Source of the DNA: Candidatus Wallbacteria bacterium
GTDB taxonomy: Bacteria > Muiribacteriota > JAQTZZ01
Assembly (NCBI GenBank): GCA_028687545.1
Contig: JAQTZZ010000008.1
Coordinates: 62,001 to 126,000, forward strand
Direction of reading: 5' to 3'
Length of the DNA: 64,000 nt
The notes under the pieces were generated by a model, which was not told the origin of the DNA, searched no databases, and saw only the letters and a program-made list of their open reading frames with translations. A program made the position numbers and the translations under genes. Positions 60,136 through 64,000 of the stretch are shown one piece after another. The first letter of the stretch is position 1, and every line of letters begins with the position of its first letter.

Positions 60136-61161
60136 CTAATTCTCCTGCGTCAGCCTCTTCACAATCTCGCTGATCAGCTGGTCTTTTTCTTCGGAAACCG
60201 TGCGCAGCGGGCTCCAGGACAGGAAAGCCTGCAGATCGGTCCCACCCCAGAGCGGGAACACCAGGCCCTCAAACACCATTTCCGAGATGCTCTTGCGGAT
60301 CTTTTTGTTCTGCACTTCCCTGGATAGCAGGACTCCTGTTTTCCTGCCGCTGCTCACTGCTTCAGAAATCATTGAGAAGGAATCCTCAGTGACCAGCACG
60401 GAATCAGCTAAAGAGAACAGCCCTGGCAGAGGGTTGTAATAATTCTCGTCTACAAATACCGAAAGTTCAGTCAGCGGATAATCAGAGGTGAATTTCTTGA
60501 GCTCCCTGGATACTTCCAGCGGAGTCCGCCTGGAAGTGGTAAGCAGGAGATGCAGCTTCAGCGCAGCCAGTTCCTGCAATATCGGCTGCAGGTCCGGCCA
60601 GTTCAGCTCATAATCCCTGCTGTCCCCTCCCACCAGAAGCGAAACCGCTTGTTCGCGGGGAAATTTTCTCAGCATGAACATTTTTTCCAGTTCCAGTCCG
60701 TGCTTCTCAGCCTTGACCGGCGAAACGACATTGAATCCAACCAGAAATCTCAACAGATTCAGCCGCTCGAAAAACAGGGTGTCGTGCTTGGGCAGCAGGA
60801 TCAGGTCGAATGAATTGAAAAACAGCGGTTTAAGTATGTGAATCAGCTTGAGTTTAGGCAGCAGCCTGTGCAGGATCACAGCCAGAGTCGCTGTGGTGCT
60901 GCCTGTTTCAATCAGAAGTGAGAAGTTCTGGGCTTCAGAGAGAATCGTATCCGGGTCCTTAAAGAAAGCAGCCAGAGCTTTGTCAGGTTCCCAGAAAAAG
61001 TTTCTGATCTGATGCCAGCGGATCCTGTCAGGAATCATGTCGATCTTCCTCACCTCGTATCCGCTGAGATAACCGCAACTGACAAGGTCGTCCGCCAGAC
61101 CGATGCTCTGGTAGAAATGTCCCGGTTTCCCGTCGCTCAGGATCAGAGCTTTGTTCGCCAT
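60136..61161 (-). CDS. ELM1-like (mitochondrial fission ELM1 family) protein
   Basis: A 341-residue protein starting MANKALILSDGKPGHFYQSIGLADDLVSCGYLSG, the conserved DGKPGH start of the bacterial ELM1 family, followed by SLLVGGDSRDYELNWPDLQPIL and LFSLADSVLVTEDSFSMISEAVSSGRKTGVL. The family resembles glycosyltransferase GT-B folds and may act in envelope sugar transfer; its role in bacteria is not established. I start at the M of MANKALIL (61161), overlapping the acyltransferase by 19 bases; 61182 is possible. It sits in a minus-strand envelope cluster with a lipid-A-type acyltransferase. Confidence 0.8.
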   Translation of the reverse strand: MANKALILSDGKPGHFYQSIGLADDLVSCGYLSGYEVRKIDMIPDRIRWHQIRNFFWEPDKALAAFFKDPDTILSEAQNFSLLIETGSTTATLAVILHRLLPKLKLIHILKPLFFNSFDLILLPKHDTLFFERLNLLRFLVGFNVVSPVKAEKHGLELEKMFMLRKFPREQAVSLLVGGDSRDYELNWPDLQPILQELAALKLHLLLTTSRRTPLEVSRELKKFTSDYPLTELSVFVDENYYNPLPGLFSLADSVLVTEDSFSMISEAVSSGRKTGVLLSREVQNKKIRKSISEMVFEGLVFPLWGGTDLQAFLSWSPLRTVSEEKDQLISEIVKRLTQEN

Positions 61162-61997
61162 CTGTTGTGCAGCCACAGCCATTGCTCAGGATACTCCCTG
61201 ACGATTCCGGAAATCTCGTCATTACATGTCCGCAATATCGTTTCCTGATCCATGCCTTCGGTTCTCAAAGGCTCTCCTATCATCACCCTGAACTTGAAAT
61301 AGCCTTCGCGGATTATAAAGGTGGGGATGATAGGAGATCCGTATCTCTGATGAAGAGCTGAAATCGAGGCAGGAGTCGAAGCCGGCAATCCCAGAAAAGG
61401 TACCATCAACCCCTGGTCTTTGGCGTCCTGATCCAGCAGTATCCCAAGGATACGGTTCCGCTTCAGCGCAAGTACCGCTTCCCTGAGACCGAAGCCCTTG
61501 GTGATCACTTCCATGCCGTGACAAGCCCTGAATTGATTTATCCGGTTGTCCAGCCTGCCGTGCTTCTGGGTCTTGACGATCGAGCTCAGCGGAAAACCGA
61601 GCAGCACCAAAGCCTGCCCCAGGATTTCCCAGTTCCCGAAGTGTGCGGTCAGAAGCAGAACTCCTCTGCCGCCAGAAAGCGCGTTCCGAAAGTTTTCCAG
61701 TCCCTTGAATGCGAATCTCTTTTTGATGGTTCCCTTGTCCAGCGCAGGGATCTGTAAAAATTCCAGCAGGACAAATGAAAGGTTGAGGTAACTCTTCCAG
61801 GCTGTTCTGAAATTTGCCAGCCTGGAGTTCGCAGAAAAAATCAGTTTCAGATTCCGCTGCGCGAGCATGAATCTCTTGAGGTTGGCAATAATCACGAACC
61901 CCGCAACTACCCGGGCGATAAAATGATGCAGCCAGAGCGGGGTTCTTCTGAGCAGAATTCCCAGTCCTGTCAAGAGTCTGGTAAAAAATAAATCCAT
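61143..61997 (-). CDS. LpxL/HtrB-family lipid A biosynthesis acyltransferase
   Basis: A 284-residue membrane-associated acyltransferase. An N-terminal hydrophobic segment is followed by GGRGVLLLTAHFGNWEILGQALVLLGFPLSSIVKTQKH, with the catalytic HFGNWE (HX4E) motif. Next come GILLDQDAKDQGLMVPFLGLPASTPASISALHQRYGSPIIPTFI and EYPEQWLWLHNRWR, all typical of LpxL/LpxM. It would add a secondary acyl chain to lipid A, which implies that the host makes lipopolysaccharide. It overlaps the ELM1-like gene and lies seven bases after the M23 gene. Confidence 0.92.
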   Translation of the reverse strand: MDLFFTRLLTGLGILLRRTPLWLHHFIARVVAGFVIIANLKRFMLAQRNLKLIFSANSRLANFRTAWKSYLNLSFVLLEFLQIPALDKGTIKKRFAFKGLENFRNALSGGRGVLLLTAHFGNWEILGQALVLLGFPLSSIVKTQKHGRLDNRINQFRACHGMEVITKGFGLREAVLALKRNRILGILLDQDAKDQGLMVPFLGLPASTPASISALHQRYGSPIIPTFIIREGYFKFRVMIGEPLRTEGMDQETILRTCNDEISGIVREYPEQWLWLHNRWRTKL

Positions 61998-62004
61998 TCG
62001 CAGA

Positions 62005-62733
62005 TCAGCCTTTTTTGGGAAGGTAGAAGGTAGGGTTCACTGCCTTGTCGCGCTTGCGGAATTCGAAATGCAGGATACCGTTCTGGTCCTGAGCCGACCT
62101 CTTGCCAACCACTCCGATCACCTGCCCCCTGGAAACACGGTCTCCCTTTTTTACAGTCTGTTTGTTGCTGTATGAATAAAAAAGCGTGTAAAAATCTTCG
62201 GCGTTCTTGATGATTGTGACAAGGCCGTAGTTTTCCATCTGCGAAGTAAAGATCACTTCTCCATCCATGCAGGATTTGAAAGCAGCATTGAGGGGCGCGG
62301 AAATCTCCAGCCCGTGGCACTCTGTTCCGCCCGCTTTTTCTCCGAATCCTGTCACAACCGGACCCTCAATCGGCCAGCTGAACCCTGTGAGAACGGCCGG
62401 ATGATCTTCGGATGCGGAAGTGTCAGCTCTTGCTGCATTCTTCCCGTCAGCGGAAATCTTTTTCTCAGCTGGAGGAAAATAGATCTTCTGTCCGACTGTG
62501 ATCGCTCTGGTGATTCCGTTGTATTCCTTGAGTTCCTTGAGGGTGTAACCATTATCTGCAGCAATCTGCCAGAGGGAATCCCCTTTGACTACGATGTGGT
62601 AATTGTTTGTGGAGGTTAAAGTGCGCTTGCTGCTGGGCGTCACTTTGATCAGATCTCTCGGGTTTCTGCGTGGGGATCGCTGGCAGCCCGGCAGAAGGAG
62701 CGAAACAATCAGAATCAGTATGAATTTCTTCAT
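62005..62733 (-). CDS. LysM / M23-domain lipoprotein (NlpD-EnvC-like, degenerate active site)
   Basis: A 242-residue lipoprotein (lipobox LLPGCQ at about residue 17). A LysM domain, YHIVVKGDSLWQIAADNGYTLKELKEYNGITRAITVGQKIYFPP, binds peptidoglycan. The C-terminal M23 fold runs from FSWPIEGPVVTGFGEKAGGTECHGLEISAP to GVVGKRSAQDQNGILHFEFRKRDKAVNPTFYLP. The zinc site is incomplete: the first His is in CHGLEI, the expected Asp is Glu, the HxH motif has become ILHFE, and the expected YSHL is YSYS. It is likely an activator of cell-wall amidases rather than an enzyme. It overlaps the HEAT gene by four bases. Confidence 0.88.
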   Translation of the reverse strand: MKKFILILIVSLLLPGCQRSPRRNPRDLIKVTPSSKRTLTSTNNYHIVVKGDSLWQIAADNGYTLKELKEYNGITRAITVGQKIYFPPAEKKISADGKNAARADTSASEDHPAVLTGFSWPIEGPVVTGFGEKAGGTECHGLEISAPLNAAFKSCMDGEVIFTSQMENYGLVTIIKNAEDFYTLFYSYSNKQTVKKGDRVSRGQVIGVVGKRSAQDQNGILHFEFRKRDKAVNPTFYLPKKG

Positions 62734-64000
62734 ACCCGGATGAACCTCTGCTCTTTCTTCATGGCTTCGATGGCTTTCTGCGCTCTGAGTTTCATTTCGT
62801 GGCCGGCGGTTTCCCTGAAATCAAACAGGAGCTGTTCGGCTTCGCTCGTTCCCAGCCCGGCCAGCAGGTCGATAGTGGCGAGCACAATCTTTTCATTTGG
62901 ATGCTTGAGGAATCCGAGCAGGGTTTCTGACGTGATGTATCTCTGGAATCTGCCCATCTGTTCAAAAGCGGGCAAGGCGAACGCCTCATCGTCGGATGCG
63001 ATTGAGGAAAGGGCTTCAAAGGCTTTCCTGCTGCCGATCTGACCAAGGGCGGCGATAATGCTTTTTTTCACATCAGGGTATTCGGCGGAAAAAATGTCTC
63101 TCAGGCGGTCCACTGCTTCGGAGTCACCGATTTTGCCCAGCGCCACCACTGCGTTGCGCCTGACTTCAAATTCCCGGTCCGACAGTGCCATCCGCAGGTA
63201 GTCCAGACCCTGCATGCTCTTGATTTCTCCCAGGGCGTAAGCCGCTGAGGCCCGCTGCCATTTCTCTGAGCTCTCCTTCAGGATTCCGCCCATATATGTG
63301 ATCATCCTCAGGCCTCCGAATTTCCAGAGAGCCATGGCGGCATTAGCTTTAACCCTGTTGTTTTCGTCGTCCAGGCATTTGAAAATCATTTCCAGATCCG
63401 GATCCTTGAGTTGAAATTTTTCCAGGCTTTCAATGGAGTTGGCTCTGACCCTGGGATCCTTGTCTGATAATGCCTGCGTAAGCCAGGGCACTACTTTCGC
63501 ATCTCCGAATTCTCCGAATGTGCCTACAGTCATGGCTCTGATTTTCTCGTTTGATTCGGACTTGAAAGACTGATACAGCGCATCCAGGATTTCCAGCCGT
63601 TTGTATTTTCTGGCGAGGAACACAGCTTCCTTTCTTACCTGGCCGGAGGGATCGGAAAGCAGGCCTGTCAGGTGGTCGAAGCGACCCTCGCAATCGCAAA
63701 TATATCCTGCAATCAGTGTCCGGATTTCTTCGGATCCTGACTTCAGAAATTCAGCTGTTCTGGAGGAAATATATGGGGATTTGTACCGGAATTTGGAAAA
63801 AACCTTCAGGGCCAGCAGCTGAAAGATATCGGTCGACTCGCCTTCCAGCCCCAGCTCGATATACTCAATCAGGCTCTCCGGGATATTGTCGGCCAGAGCG
63901 ATATACACCGCTGCTCTCATCTCAGGAGGCTCTTTTCTGAGTTTTTCCAGCAGAAAAGTCATGTCATCCCCGCCTGAGAGGAATTTTCCAAGTACTGTCA
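62730..64000 (-). CDS. HEAT-repeat protein, probably continuing past window edge
   Basis: At least 410 residues of HEAT repeats. Examples are DPSGQVRKEAVFLARKYKRLEILDALYQSFKSE, ALSDKDPRVRANSIESLEKFQ, DDENNRVKANAAMALWKFGGL and ALSDREFEVRRNAVVALGKIGDSEAVDRL. An ATG exists at 63962, but the frame stays open to the window edge (VLGKFLSGGDD precedes it) with plausible coding sequence, so the true start is probably outside. HEAT arrays are scaffolds; no catalytic domain is seen. It overlaps the LysM/M23 gene by four bases (ATGA), so the cluster is one transcript. Confidence 0.85.
   Translation of the reverse strand, partial: TVLGKFLSGGDDMTFLLEKLRKEPPEMRAAVYIALADNIPESLIEYIELGLEGESTDIFQLLALKVFSKFRYKSPYISSRTAEFLKSGSEEIRTLIAGYICDCEGRFDHLTGLLSDPSGQVRKEAVFLARKYKRLEILDALYQSFKSESNEKIRAMTVGTFGEFGDAKVVPWLTQALSDKDPRVRANSIESLEKFQLKDPDLEMIFKCLDDENNRVKANAAMALWKFGGLRMITYMGGILKESSEKWQRASAAYALGEIKSMQGLDYLRMALSDREFEVRRNAVVALGKIGDSEAVDRLRDIFSAEYPDVKKSIIAALGQIGSRKAFEALSSIASDDEAFALPAFEQMGRFQRYITSETLLGFLKHPNEKIVLATIDLLAGLGTSEAEQLLFDFRETAGHEMKLRAQKAIEAMKKEQRFIRV

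Overview
This window looks like part of the chromosome of an uncultivated diderm (Gram-negative-type) bacterium. Pointers to an outer membrane are an RND metal-efflux C-terminus, lipobox lipoproteins, a secretin, a TolC-like channel and a lipid-A-type acyltransferase. A SpoVG homologue, more typical of Firmicutes and related lineages, also occurs here. Long TPR and HEAT-repeat proteins, a HEAT/TPR protein with a Ser/Thr kinase at its C-terminus, and a Tad pilus operon would fit a candidate phylum such as Riflebacteria or Wallbacteria. That placement is a guess from gene style, not a result.

Layout. 1-3129 (+): end of an RND pump gene, a family-5 solute-binding lipoprotein and an AIM24-type protein. 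3178-12976 (-): a tightly packed run of a glycosyltransferase, ispE, ispD, a YggU-type protein, a membrane protein, a TPR protein, a DUF1015 protein and the HEAT/TPR kinase. 13043-25455 (-): a Tad/Flp pilus operon running cpaB, secretin, tadZ, tadA, tadB and tadC, followed by an AAA+ ATPase, a radical SAM-SPASM-TPR protein and a glycosyltransferase interrupted by an in-frame stop. mutM follows at 25535. 26516-27562 (+) is a secreted protein with a Tyr-Pro-Asn-Asn-Pro tail behind a consensus sigma-70 promoter.

27686-30770 is the most unusual stretch. Four overlapping genes encode an acylphosphatase, a bacterial-microcompartment (BMC) domain protein with a four-cysteine tail, and two radical SAM proteins resembling the LipS2/LipS1 lipoyl synthase pair. 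Two inverted copies of a 160-bp palindromic element bracket them, and a second, unrelated hairpin element abuts the right-hand copy. A relative of that hairpin element lies at 50471-50751, sharing a 48-nt core but not its arms. A shorter palindrome is at 41029-41139.

30778-40203 (-) holds two secreted or TPR proteins, fchA, glmU, tRNA-Gln, spoVG and the grpE-dnaK-dnaJ chaperone operon. 41200-45401 is accessory in character: orphan argF, a DUF4143 ATPase, a PIN toxin with its antitoxin, and mazEF. 46175-49561 (-) is a classical rpsU-dnaG-rpoD macromolecular synthesis operon with a 34-residue ORF inserted. 51489-57892 (+) is a four-gene export operon: a double-length adaptor lipoprotein, a MacB-type permease, a TolC-like protein and a second adaptor. 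It has no ATPase gene. The window ends with a STAS protein, a DUF2779 nuclease-like protein, tRNA-Val and a minus-strand envelope cluster (ELM1-like protein, acyltransferase, LysM/M23 lipoprotein, HEAT protein).
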